Positions 23,772 through 32,956 of a DNA stretch of 64,000 nucleotides are shown here, piece by piece. Source of the stretch: JALORV01 sp963769745 (GTDB lineage Bacteria > Pseudomonadota > Gammaproteobacteria > Burkholderiales > Burkholderiaceae_F); the NCBI GenBank assembly GCA_963769745.1, contig CAVYNB010000029.1, forward strand, positions 132,494 through 196,493. The letters are read 5' to 3'. Both the position numbers and the translations under genes were made by a program. The notes below the pieces were generated by a model. The model was not told where the DNA came from. It worked only from the letters and a program-made list of their open reading frames with translations, and made no database searches. Each line of letters starts with the position of its first letter. The first letter of the stretch is position 1.

Positions 23772-26078
23772 TTACTCTGACAGCACCGGTTCACCCTGCT
23801 CGCGCCGCGGCGCATCACCGCTGTCCGAGGGCGGGAAATCGAGCTTCACGTTGCCGTCGCCGTCGACATCGACCTCCACCCGGCCTCCGCTCACCAGCTT
23901 GCCGAACAGCAGTTCGTCGGCCAGCGCCTTGCGGATCGTGTCCTGGATCAGCCGCGCCATCGGCCGCGCGCCCATCACCGGGTCGAATCCCTTCTTTGCC
24001 AGGTGCGTGCGCAGCGCATCGGTGAAGACGATGTCGACCTTCTTCTCGTGCAGCTGGTCCTCGAGCTGCATCAGGAACTTGTCGACCACGCGCAGCACCA
24101 CCTCTTCGTTGAGCGCCTTGAACGAAATGATCGCATCGAGCCGGTTGCGGAACTCGGGCGTGAACATCCGCTTGATGTCGGCCATCTCGTCGCCGGCTTC
24201 ACGCGTGTTCGAAAAGCCGATGGCGGTCCTCTGCAGCGTCTCGGCGCCCGCATTGGTCGTCATCACGATGATCACGTTGCGGAAATCCGCCTTGCGGCCA
24301 TTGTTGTCGGTCAGCGTGCCGTGATCCATGACCTGCAGCAGGATGTTGAAGATATCCGGATGCGCCTTCTCGATCTCGTCGAGCAGCAGCACGGCATGCG
24401 GCTTCTTGCTGATGGCTTCGGTCAGCAGACCGCCCTGGTCGAAGCCGACGTAGCCCGGAGGCGCACCGATCAGGCGACTGACGGCATGGCGTTCCATGTA
24501 CTCCGACATGTCGAAGCGGATCAGCTCGATCCCCATCGTGAAGGCGAGCTGCTTGGCGACCTCGGTCTTGCCGACGCCGGTCGGGCCTGAGAAAAGGAAC
24601 GAACCGATCGGCTTGTCCGGCTTGCCGAGCCCCGAACGTGCCATCTTGATCGCGGCAGCCAGTGCCTCGATTGCCGGGTCCTGGCCGAAAACGACATTCT
24701 TGAGGTTGCGGTCGAGGTTCTTCAGCTGCGCGCGGTCGTCGCTCGACACGGTCTGCGGCGGGATGCGCGCGATCTTGGCGATGATCTCCTCGACCTCGTT
24801 CTTGCCGATCGTCTTCTTCTGCTTCGACTTCGGCAGGATGCGCTGCGCGGCACCGGCCTCGTCGATGACGTCGATCGCCTTGTCCGGCAGGTGCCGGTCG
24901 TTGATGAACTTGGCCGAGAGTTCCGCCGCGGCGGTGATCGCGCCTGCCGAGTACTTGACGCCGTGATGCTCTTCAAAGCGCGACTTCAGCCCCTTCAGGA
25001 TCTCGATCGTCTGCTGCACCGTCGGCTCGTTGACGTCGATCTTCTGGAAGCGACGCGACAGTGCATGGTCTTTTTCGAAGATGCCGCGGTATTCGTTGTA
25101 GGTGGTCGCGCCGATGCACTTGAGCGCACCGCTCGCCAGCGCCGGCTTCAGCAGGTTCGACGCGTCGAGCGTGCCGCCCGAGGCGGAACCTGCACCGATC
25201 AGCGTGTGGATCTCGTCGATGAAGAGCACGGCGTTGCTGTTGGCTTTCAACTGCTTCAGCACCGCCTTGAGGCGCTGCTCGAAGTCACCGCGATACTTGG
25301 TGCCGGCCAGCAGAGCGCCCATGTCGAGCGAATAGACATTCGACTTGTCGAGGATCTCGGGAACATCGCCCTTGACGATGCGCCAGGCGAGGCCTTCGGC
25401 AATGGCGGTCTTGCCAACGCCGGCCTCGCCGACCAGCAGCGGGTTGTTCTTGCGTCGGCGGCACAGGACCTGGATCACGCGCTCGACCTCGGGCTCGCGC
25501 CCGATCAGCGGATCGATCTTGCCTTCCTTGGCCAGCGCATTGAGATTCTGTGTGTATTGCTCGAGCGGCGACGGCTGGTCCTTGCCCTCGCCCTCCTGCT
25601 CCTGCTCGGCGGCGGGCTTCGCCTTTTCTTCGCCCTGCCCCGACTTCGTGATGCCGTGCGAGATGAAATTGACGACATCAAGACGCGTGACGCCCTGCTG
25701 GTGCAGGTAATACACCGCGTGCGAGTCCTTCTCGCCGAAGATCGCGACGAGGACGTTGGCGCCCGTGACTTCCTTCTTGCCGTTGCTCGTGCTCTGCACG
25801 TGCATGATGGCGCGCTGGATCACGCGCTGGAATCCGAGCGTGGGCTGCGTGTCCGCCTCGGAATTCGGGGGCAGGATCGGCGTGTTGTCGGCAATGAAGT
25901 TCTGCAGGTTCTTTCGCAGGTCCTCGATGTTGCATGCACAGGCACGCAGCACCTCCGCTGCCGACGGATTGTCGAGCAGCGCGAGCAGCAGGTGCTCGAC
26001 GGTGATGAATTCGTGCCGGGCCTGGCGCGCCTCGACAAAGGCCATGTGCAGGCTGACTTCGAGTTCCTGGGCGATCAT
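23772..26078 (-). CDS. clpA: ATP-dependent Clp protease ATP-binding subunit ClpA
   Basis: Hexameric AAA+ unfoldase that feeds ClpP. At 768 residues it has the N-terminal double Clp repeat, then D1 with Walker A GEAGVGKTAIAEGLA near residue 215 and Walker B VLFIDEIHTLIGAG, and D2 with Walker A GPTGVGKTEVAKQLA near residue 500 and VLLLDEIEKAHPDI. The acidic/Gln-rich linker after the N domain (EQEQEGEGKDQP) is typical. ATG 26078 (MIAQELEVSLHMAFVEAR) is the conserved start and overlaps the clpS stop by four bases. Confidence 0.97.
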   Translation of the reverse strand: MIAQELEVSLHMAFVEARQARHEFITVEHLLLALLDNPSAAEVLRACACNIEDLRKNLQNFIADNTPILPPNSEADTQPTLGFQRVIQRAIMHVQSTSNGKKEVTGANVLVAIFGEKDSHAVYYLHQQGVTRLDVVNFISHGITKSGQGEEKAKPAAEQEQEGEGKDQPSPLEQYTQNLNALAKEGKIDPLIGREPEVERVIQVLCRRRKNNPLLVGEAGVGKTAIAEGLAWRIVKGDVPEILDKSNVYSLDMGALLAGTKYRGDFEQRLKAVLKQLKANSNAVLFIDEIHTLIGAGSASGGTLDASNLLKPALASGALKCIGATTYNEYRGIFEKDHALSRRFQKIDVNEPTVQQTIEILKGLKSRFEEHHGVKYSAGAITAAAELSAKFINDRHLPDKAIDVIDEAGAAQRILPKSKQKKTIGKNEVEEIIAKIARIPPQTVSSDDRAQLKNLDRNLKNVVFGQDPAIEALAAAIKMARSGLGKPDKPIGSFLFSGPTGVGKTEVAKQLAFTMGIELIRFDMSEYMERHAVSRLIGAPPGYVGFDQGGLLTEAISKKPHAVLLLDEIEKAHPDIFNILLQVMDHGTLTDNNGRKADFRNVIIVMTTNAGAETLQRTAIGFSNTREAGDEMADIKRMFTPEFRNRLDAIISFKALNEEVVLRVVDKFLMQLEDQLHEKKVDIVFTDALRTHLAKKGFDPVMGARPMARLIQDTIRKALADELLFGKLVSGGRVEVDVDGDGNVKLDFPPSDSGDAPRREQGEPVLSE

Positions 26079-26383
26079 GCTTCCTCCATCACGCACTGCA
26101 GCGGATGCTGATGCTGGCGTGAATAACTGCAGACTTGCTCGACCTTGGTCGCGGCGATATCGCGGGGGTAGACGCCACAGACGCCGCGTCCTTCGTGATG
26201 CACCTTCAGCATGATCTGGGTTGCCTGTTCTCTCCCTTTGCCGAAGAACTTCTGCAGGACTCCGACCACGAATTCCATTGGCGTGTAGTCGTCGTTCAAC
26301 AGAACCACCTGGTACATGGGCGGCGGCTTGACTCGAGAAGCCTGCTTCTCGACGACCGTGCCTTCGTCAATCCGCTCACTCAT
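26075..26383 (-). CDS. clpS: ClpA adaptor protein ClpS
   Basis: About 102 residues. ClpS recognises N-degron substrates and delivers them to ClpAP. The conserved VVLLNDDYTPMEFVVGVL and the hydrophobic-pocket region IMLKVHHEGRGVCGVYPRD are both seen. ATG 26383 (MSERIDEGTVVEKQ) is chosen over 26413. It is upstream of and overlaps clpA, the normal arrangement. Confidence 0.96.
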   Translation of the reverse strand: MSERIDEGTVVEKQASRVKPPPMYQVVLLNDDYTPMEFVVGVLQKFFGKGREQATQIMLKVHHEGRGVCGVYPRDIAATKVEQVCSYSRQHQHPLQCVMEEA

Positions 26384-26802
26384 TGACCCGCATTCTATGC
26401 AAACCGGACCCACTTACCCGTATACAAAAAGCGTACCAATCATACGGTAAATCATTCTGTGCCCCGCTGAATTTCCGACTGCGGCACAGGGCACAAACGC
26501 ATGAAGCATCAGAGGTGAAACACAACTTTCGGTTCCTTGAACGTATTGAAAATCGACACTGAGAGCAGCCGCGCCCAAAGCAACCGGAGCGGCGGTTGTC
26601 ATGCCAAGAACGCGGCGGCGGTCCTCGTCGGAGACCGCTTGACCGCCGGGGCTTTTGCTCGAACAATCCCGCCATCAAGCCGGTATGCGCAGGCATGCGG
26701 GGCGGATGCGCACCCAAAATGAAGCGGATGTGCGCGGAATCGGGGCAGCGCCGGCCGCCAGAGTCAGCGGCGCCGCTCCTTCAATCGTGGGAAGGAAGAG
26801 GC
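26384..26802. promoter_or_regulatory. Long divergent gap: clpS promoter side and csp 5' leader
   Basis: This 419-base stretch between clpS (minus) and the cold-shock gene (plus) holds no gene I can support. The part next to clpS (about 26400-26460) is AT-rich for this genome and is the likely site of the clpS promoter. The part next to csp may encode a long 5' untranslated leader, as in regulated cspA-type genes; I see no certain promoter boxes, so this is inference. Confidence 0.4.
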
Positions 26803-27009
26803 ATGGCGACAGGTACGGTCAAGTGGTTCAACGACGCTAAAGGGTACGGCTTCATCACACCGGACGACGGGGGCGAAGACTTGTTCGCTCACTTCTCGGC
26901 CATACAGATGAACGGCTTCAAGACCCTGAAGGAAGGACAGAAGGTGCAATTCGAGGTCGTGCAGGGTCCGAAAGGCAAGCAGGCGTCGAACATCACGGCA
27001 CCCGCCTGA
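26803..27009 (+). CDS. Cold-shock protein (CspA family)
   Basis: Sixty-eight residues forming a single cold-shock domain that binds single-stranded RNA and DNA. The RNP1-type KGYGFITPDD and RNP2-type DLFAHFSAIQ motifs are complete. The start MATGTVKWFNDAKGYGF at 26803 has GGAAGAGG upstream. A terminator follows directly. It is divergent from clpS; csp beside clpS-clpA is common in betaproteobacteria. Confidence 0.96.
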   Translation: MATGTVKWFNDAKGYGFITPDDGGEDLFAHFSAIQMNGFKTLKEGQKVQFEVVQGPKGKQASNITAPA

Positions 27010-27031
27010 AGCAAGGCACGCTCCGCATCAA

Positions 27032-27056
27032 CCCCGCTGCGGCGGGGTTTTTTATT
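27032..27056 (+). terminator. Rho-independent terminator of csp
   Basis: CCCCGC / GCGGGG stem with a 4-base loop (27032-27047) followed by six T's. It starts 22 bases after the csp stop codon. Confidence 0.88.
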
Positions 27057-27460
27057 GGCTGCGCTCGCTCGTGTACGCGACCGCTTCGCGGTCGCACGTG
27101 CACTCGCGGCGGCACGGTTCTCGCTGCGCGAGAACCGCAAAGACTGGCTTGTCGGCTGCGCTCCGGAGCGGCCGCGCGCTTCGCCGAAGAACAAGGGCGG
27201 GCACCCCACCCCGCGATGCACCGAGCCGGCTGCTGTTTCGTCATTGCCCTCCCCGCCAGGCGGGGAGGGAGAGGGAGGGGTGCCAACACCCTCCCGCGTG
27301 GCGGGAGGGCAGGGTGGGTGCCGTGCAGTTGAAACTCGGCGGAGCGCGCGGCCGCTCCGGAGCGCAGCCGACTGATCAGTCTTGAGCGGTTCCGCGCAAC
27401 GCGCGAACCGTACCGGTCCGAGTGCACGTGCGATCGCGCAGCGATCGCGTACACGAGGAC
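27056..27460. repeat. Large mosaic inverted repeat between csp and icd
   Basis: Two arms, about 27067-27186 and 27339-27457, are inverted copies of each other. A 30-base block is identical (27151-27180 against 27343-27372). Each arm carries a terminal hairpin (27071-27103 and 27422-27454), an inner hairpin with GGTTC / GAACC ends (27116-27136 and 27388-27409), and the CGCTCCGGAGCG palindrome. The centre holds two more hairpins, CCCTCCCCGCC / GGCGGGGAGGG at 27247-27269 and CCCTCCCGC / GCGGGAGGG at 27290-27309. Open frames through it are shadows. The gap has no gene. Confidence 0.85.
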
Positions 27461-27469
27461 CGCGCCGGC

Positions 27470-28718
<1,249 letters not shown>

Positions 28719-29067
28719 GATGTCTCCGAGCTGTGTCTTCTTGTGGACGGCAAACGGTTCCGGAATGCAGCCGGACGCCCGTCATGCCCGAGCGAAACTG
28801 GCCAAGCAGTGTACTCGGCCCCGACTGCGCGTTGCATGGCTACGCATTGGCCCAAGTCAACCGATGGCGATGTCCGATCGTTGGGCAACCCATGCTGCCG
28901 ACCCACATCACAGCAACTGCCGGCGCCGCGCCGTTGGGCGCCGCGGGACATGCACCAGTGGGTTGCCGCAGAGCGTCGATCAGCGCCCCGTGCCTTGCGA
29001 ACGCTGACGGCCGTGTCGCGGTCATCAGGGTAAAGTGAGCCGCGCCAATTCAACACCGAGCATCAGC
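28719..29067. other. Divergent gap icd/DUF192 with an imperfect palindrome
   Basis: This 349-base gap has no gene I can support. It must hold promoters for both flanking genes, but I see no clear boxes. An inverted repeat is present: GGCAACCCA at 28884-28892 with TGGGTTGCC at 28959-28967, enclosing a GC-rich weak hairpin. It could be a binding site or another palindromic element. Confidence 0.4.
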
Positions 29068-29532
29068 ATGTCCCGACGATTTCCGCGGCTCGAAGCCGCG
29101 CTGCCACTGTTTCTCTGCGTCTTCGTGTCCCTTGCGGTTCACGCCCAGACGGGACCGCAGCCGACCTTGCCGAAAACGCGGCTGTCCGCCGGCATGCATG
29201 TGATCACGGCAGAGATGGCCACCACGCCGCAGAGCCGGACCATCGGAATGATGTTTCGCGAGAAGACGGCGCCGAATCACGGCATGCTTTTTATCTTCGA
29301 GTACAAGGCACAGCAGTGCTTCTGGATGCTCAATACGCCGTTGCCGCTGTCGATTGCCTTCATCGACGAAGACGGGACGATCCTTCAGATCACCGACATG
29401 GCACCGAAGAGCGAGGCGTTGCACTGTTCGCAACGCCCGGTGCGCTATGCGCTCGAGATGGAACAGGGATGGTTCGCCAAGAAGGGCGCGGGCGTTGGCT
29501 CGAAGATCGGCGGCCTGCCCGGCTCCCGCTAG
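29068..29532 (+). CDS. Secreted DUF192 family protein
   Basis: A 154-residue protein with an N-terminal signal peptide (hydrophobic run around residues 10-25, cut near HAQ). The DUF192 core follows: TTPQSRTIGMMFREKTAPNH, MLFIFEYKAQQCFWMLNT, LSIAFIDEDGTILQI and ALEMEQGWFAKKG. The family is widespread and of unknown function. ATG 29068 is chosen over a GTG at 29035. It is convergent with sodB across 56 bases. Confidence 0.88.
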   Translation: MSRRFPRLEAALPLFLCVFVSLAVHAQTGPQPTLPKTRLSAGMHVITAEMATTPQSRTIGMMFREKTAPNHGMLFIFEYKAQQCFWMLNTPLPLSIAFIDEDGTILQITDMAPKSEALHCSQRPVRYALEMEQGWFAKKGAGVGSKIGGLPGSR

Positions 29533-29588
29533 CGCCGCGTCGATGCGACGGCCGCCACGCGGCCGCCACCCGCGGACAAGAACCGCTT

Positions 29589-30170
29589 TCAGCCGAAATT
29601 GCGCGCCGCGAAGTCCCAGTTGACGAGCGATGCGAGGAAAGCCTCGACGAACTTCGGTCGCGCATTGCGGTAGTCGATGTAGTAGGCGTGTTCCCACACG
29701 TCGACCGTCAGCAGCGCCTTGTCGGCCGTGGTCAGTGGCGTCGCGGCATTGCTCGTGTTGACGATGTCGACGCTGCCGTCGGCCTTCTTCACCAGCCAGG
29801 TCCAGCCGGAGCCGAAGTTACCGACCGCGCTCTTCGCAAAGGCCTCCTTGAAAGCCCCGTAGGAGCCCCACTTCGTCGCGATCGCCTGCGCCAGCGCGCC
29901 TTTCGGCTCGCCACCGCCGCCGGGCTTCATGCAGTTCCAGAAGAACGTGTGATTCCACACCTGGGCCGCATTGTTGAACACGCCTCCTGACGACTTGCGC
30001 ACGATGTCCTCGAGCGACAGCGATTCGAACTCGGTGCCCTTGATCAGGTTGTTGAGGTTGGTGACGTAGGCCTGGTGGTGCTTGCCGTAGTGGTATTCGA
30101 AGGTCTCCTTCGACATGTGCGGCGCCAGAGCATCGGTGGCGTACGGAAGTGCTGGGAGCGTGTGTTCCAT
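29589..30170 (-). CDS. sodB: Superoxide dismutase, iron type
   Basis: Cytoplasmic Fe superoxide dismutase of 193 residues. The four metal ligands are in FEYHYGKHH, QVWNHTFFWNC, and the D and H of DVWEHAYYIDYRN. The start MEHTLPALPYATDALAPHMS at 30170 is canonical. FWNCMKPGGGGEP and FGSGWTWLV are typical of the iron form rather than the manganese form. It is downstream of xseA on the same strand with a 67-base gap. Confidence 0.96.
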   Translation of the reverse strand: MEHTLPALPYATDALAPHMSKETFEYHYGKHHQAYVTNLNNLIKGTEFESLSLEDIVRKSSGGVFNNAAQVWNHTFFWNCMKPGGGGEPKGALAQAIATKWGSYGAFKEAFAKSAVGNFGSGWTWLVKKADGSVDIVNTSNAATPLTTADKALLTVDVWEHAYYIDYRNARPKFVEAFLASLVNWDFAARNFG

Positions 30171-30237
30171 GCTGGACCTCGGGGGAAAGTCGCGGGAGAA
30201 AAGTGCGGTGGAGAACGGAGATTCTATCGTCGCAAGC

Positions 30238-31614
30238 TCAGTGCCCGCCCGCGACGTCATCAGGGCCATCGTGTTGCAGTGACTCGACCCGTACGCCGGC
30301 CGCGCCTTCGGCCAGCACCAGCCGCAGCGGCGCGCCCACCGCAGTATCCCGCGCCCGCGTCACCGCACGGCCCGACTCGTCCAGCGCGATCGCATATCCC
30401 CGGCGCAGGACCGCCATCGGGTCGAGCGTCGCCAGCCGTGCCATCAACGGACCCAGCCGCACCGCACTGTCGCTGAGCAGCGCGTTGCCGAGCGCCACGA
30501 GCCGGCTCCTCTGCCCCAGCAATCCTTCCTGATCACGACTCGGACGAGCCTGCAGCAAGCCGCCGCGCTGGGCCTGCAGGCGTGTGGCGGCCCGAGCGGT
30601 CGCCTGCACGATGGCACCCGCTGCGCGCGTACGCAGCAGCGCGATACGCGCATCGTAGGCAGCGAGCGGCGCGCGCGGCGTTGCGAGGCTGCGCTGCGCG
30701 AAGTCGATGCGCTGTGATGCCGACTGCAAGCGCGACTGCAACTGGCGCGCCAGATGCCGCACCTGGTTGGCGAGCGACTCCTGCAGCGCGTCCGCACTCG
30801 GCGCGACCAGTTCTGCTGCTGCGGTGGGCGTCGGAGCACGAACGTCGGCGGCAAAGTCGGCGATCGTGACATCGCTTTCATGGCCGACACCCACGACCAC
30901 CGGCAACGTACACGCACGGATTGCCCGGGCCACGGCCTCCTCGTTGAACGCCCACAGATCCTCGATCGAGCCGCCACCGCGTACCAGCAGCACGACTTCG
31001 ACGTCGCGGCGGCCGGAGACCCGCTCCAGCATCGCCGCGATCTCGGCGCCGGCGCCGGCACCCTGGACCGGCACCGGATAGACAATGACGCGCACGTAGG
31101 GCGCGCGCCGCTCCAGCGCCGCGATCACATCGCGCAGAGCGGCAGCCTGCAGCGACGTGACAATTCCCACCGACATCGGCAGGCGCGGCAGCGGTCGCTT
31201 GCGTGCCTGATCGAACAGGCCCTCGGCCGCGAGGCGCTGCTTGAGCCGGACAAATTCCTCGTACAGGCGCCCGAGGCCGGCCCGCCGCATGAACTCGACG
31301 TTCAGCTGGAATTCGCCGCGCGCCTCGTACAGCGAAACGATCGCCGTGGCTTCGACTTCGTCGCCTTCGCGCGGCGCCCAGTCCAGCAGGCTGTTGCGTC
31401 CGCGGAACATCACACACCGTACTTGCGCGATGTCGTCCTTCAGCGTGAAGTACCAGTGACCGCTGGCAGCGCGGGTCAGGTTGCCCACCTCGCCCTGCAC
31501 TCGGACCAGCGGAAAGCTGCGTTCGAGCAGCCCCGCAACGGCGCGGTTTAGCGCGGAAACCGTCAGCGGAGACCGCGCCAATACTGCATCGGCCATCTCA
31601 GAATCAAGCGCCAT
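30238..31614 (-). CDS. xseA: Exodeoxyribonuclease VII large subunit
   Basis: Large subunit of ExoVII, which degrades single-stranded DNA together with XseB (encoded at 62976 in this window). At about 458 residues it has the N-terminal OB fold (VRVQGEVGNLTRAASGHWYF), the catalytic region (VGIVTSLQAAALRDVI, VVLLVRGGGSIEDLWAFN, VVVGVGHESDVTIADF), and a long helical domain ending in VLRRGYAIALDESG. ATG 31614 or 31596 could be the start. It is divergent from exbB. Confidence 0.95.
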   Translation of the reverse strand: MALDSEMADAVLARSPLTVSALNRAVAGLLERSFPLVRVQGEVGNLTRAASGHWYFTLKDDIAQVRCVMFRGRNSLLDWAPREGDEVEATAIVSLYEARGEFQLNVEFMRRAGLGRLYEEFVRLKQRLAAEGLFDQARKRPLPRLPMSVGIVTSLQAAALRDVIAALERRAPYVRVIVYPVPVQGAGAGAEIAAMLERVSGRRDVEVVLLVRGGGSIEDLWAFNEEAVARAIRACTLPVVVGVGHESDVTIADFAADVRAPTPTAAAELVAPSADALQESLANQVRHLARQLQSRLQSASQRIDFAQRSLATPRAPLAAYDARIALLRTRAAGAIVQATARAATRLQAQRGGLLQARPSRDQEGLLGQRSRLVALGNALLSDSAVRLGPLMARLATLDPMAVLRRGYAIALDESGRAVTRARDTAVGAPLRLVLAEGAAGVRVESLQHDGPDDVAGGH

Positions 31615-31919
31615 GCGGCTTTCCGGGCAAAAACTGTCCACAAACGCCGATGCGACGGGGCTGTCGCCGTCCAGACCCTCGTGCGAACGGCTTAATCCGC
31701 TTCAAGTACTTGATTTCGGGCCTGTTTTCCATCTGCTCAATCGGTGTGCAGCGAAAACAATGCTCGCTGCGACAAGGGCTTAGCGTGTGCTCCACGAAGT
31801 TGTTCACATACTTGTCCACAGGAACTGTGGAAACATGCGGCCCGACGGGCAAACTTGCGGCCACCTGAGCGCACCACTACGCTTCGCGCTTTTCGCGTGC
31901 CGCGCGGGAGTCAACGCAC
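31615..31919. promoter_or_regulatory. xseA/exbB divergent gap with DnaA-box-like motifs
   Basis: A 305-base AT-richer gap with no gene. It contains TTGTTCACA at 31800-31808 and TTGTCCACA at 31812-31820, each one mismatch from the DnaA box consensus TTATNCACA. A weaker inverted copy, TGTGGAAAC, is at 31826-31834 and CTGTCCACA is at 31634-31642. The tight spacing of the first three is unusual. Promoters for xseA and exbB must also lie here. Confidence 0.45.
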
Positions 31920-32525
31920 TTGCTTGCCATCATCATCGAACTGGGCTGGCCTGTCTGGCCCCTCATCCTCGCGTCCGTGCTCGCGCTGGCGCTGATCATC
32001 GAGCGAACCATTGCCCTTCGGCGCGTTCGCATCTTACCCAGCGGACTGTTCGAGGACGTGGTCGGACTGGTGAAGAAGCAGACCGTCACACCGGAGATCC
32101 TTGTCAAGCTCGAGCTGAACTCGCCGCTCGGGCGGGTCCTGTCGGCCGGCCTGCGCAATAGCCGCGTGCTGCGCGAAGGCGCGATGCAGCAGATCGAGGC
32201 GGCGGGAGCGGTCGTGGCGAACCGGCTCACCAAGAACCTGACCTTGCTGGGATCGATCGGCTCAATTGCCCCGCTGCTGGGATTGTTCGGAACCGTGGTC
32301 GGGATGATCCAGATCTTTGCGTCGCAGCAGGCCGGGTCGAGTCCGCAGGAACTGGCCCGCGGCATCTCGGTGGCGCTGTACTGCACCGCCTTCGGCATCA
32401 TCGTCGCGGTACCGGCGGTACTCGCGCACCGCTACTTCCGCCGCCTGGTGGAGGACTACCTGGTCGACATGGAAGAGCAGGCGGAACGCCTGCTCGAGAT
32501 CGTCTACGGCGATCGGAGGAGCTGA
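31920..32525 (+). CDS. exbB: ExbB/TolQ-type proton channel protein
   Basis: A 201-residue inner-membrane protein with three hydrophobic segments: one at the start (IIIELGWPVWPLILASVLAL) and two in the MotA/TolQ/ExbB core (LLGSIGSIAPLLGLFGTVVG and GISVALYCTAFGIIVAVPAV). With ExbD it would use the proton gradient to drive a TonB-like partner. The start is a TTG at 31920 giving MLAIIIELGWPVW. The stop overlaps the exbD start by one base. No tonB is in the window. Confidence 0.9.
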   Translation: MLAIIIELGWPVWPLILASVLALALIIERTIALRRVRILPSGLFEDVVGLVKKQTVTPEILVKLELNSPLGRVLSAGLRNSRVLREGAMQQIEAAGAVVANRLTKNLTLLGSIGSIAPLLGLFGTVVGMIQIFASQQAGSSPQELARGISVALYCTAFGIIVAVPAVLAHRYFRRLVEDYLVDMEEQAERLLEIVYGDRRS

Positions 32526-32947
32526 TGCGCTTCCGGCGCTCATACGAAGAGGAGCCGGAAGTCAACCTGATTCCGCTCATCGACGTCCTGCTGATCGTCT
32601 TGATCTTCCTGGCCGTCAGCACGACCTACTCACGCTTCGCAGAACTGAAGATCCAGCTGCCGTCGGCGGACGCGACGACTCCGGCCACGCCGCCGAACAT
32701 CATCAATGTCGCGGTCACCGCCGATGGGCGCTACGCGCTCGACAAGGCAGCACTGTCTGCGACCGATGCCGGGACGCTGGCCGACGCGCTGGCACGCGCC
32801 GCCCAGGGACGCGAAGACGTGCTGCTGGTGATCAATGCGGACGCGCAGGCGCCGCACCAGTCGGTCATCAGCGTGATGGAGGCCGCGCGGCTCGCCGGCA
32901 TCGTTCGCATCAGTTTTGCGACCCAGCGTGCGGCCGGCCGTCGTTGA
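32525..32947 (+). CDS. exbD: ExbD/TolR-type protein
   Basis: A 140-residue single-pass inner-membrane protein. The membrane helix NLIPLIDVLLIVLIFLAVST has the conserved aspartate at about residue 20 that takes part in proton passage. The periplasmic part (DVLLVINADAQAPHQSVISV, MEAARLAGIVRISFAT) is standard. It is coupled to exbB and followed 9 bases later by lpxK; exbB-exbD-lpxK is a common betaproteobacterial block. Confidence 0.93.
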   Translation: MRFRRSYEEEPEVNLIPLIDVLLIVLIFLAVSTTYSRFAELKIQLPSADATTPATPPNIINVAVTADGRYALDKAALSATDAGTLADALARAAQGREDVLLVINADAQAPHQSVISVMEAARLAGIVRISFATQRAAGRR

Positions 32948-32956
32948 GGCCCCGCG

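Noticed and set aside
29533..29588. A terminator between DUF192 and sodB
   Set aside because: CGGCCGC/GCGGCCG-type pairing exists, but there is no T-run on either strand, so I do not annotate it.
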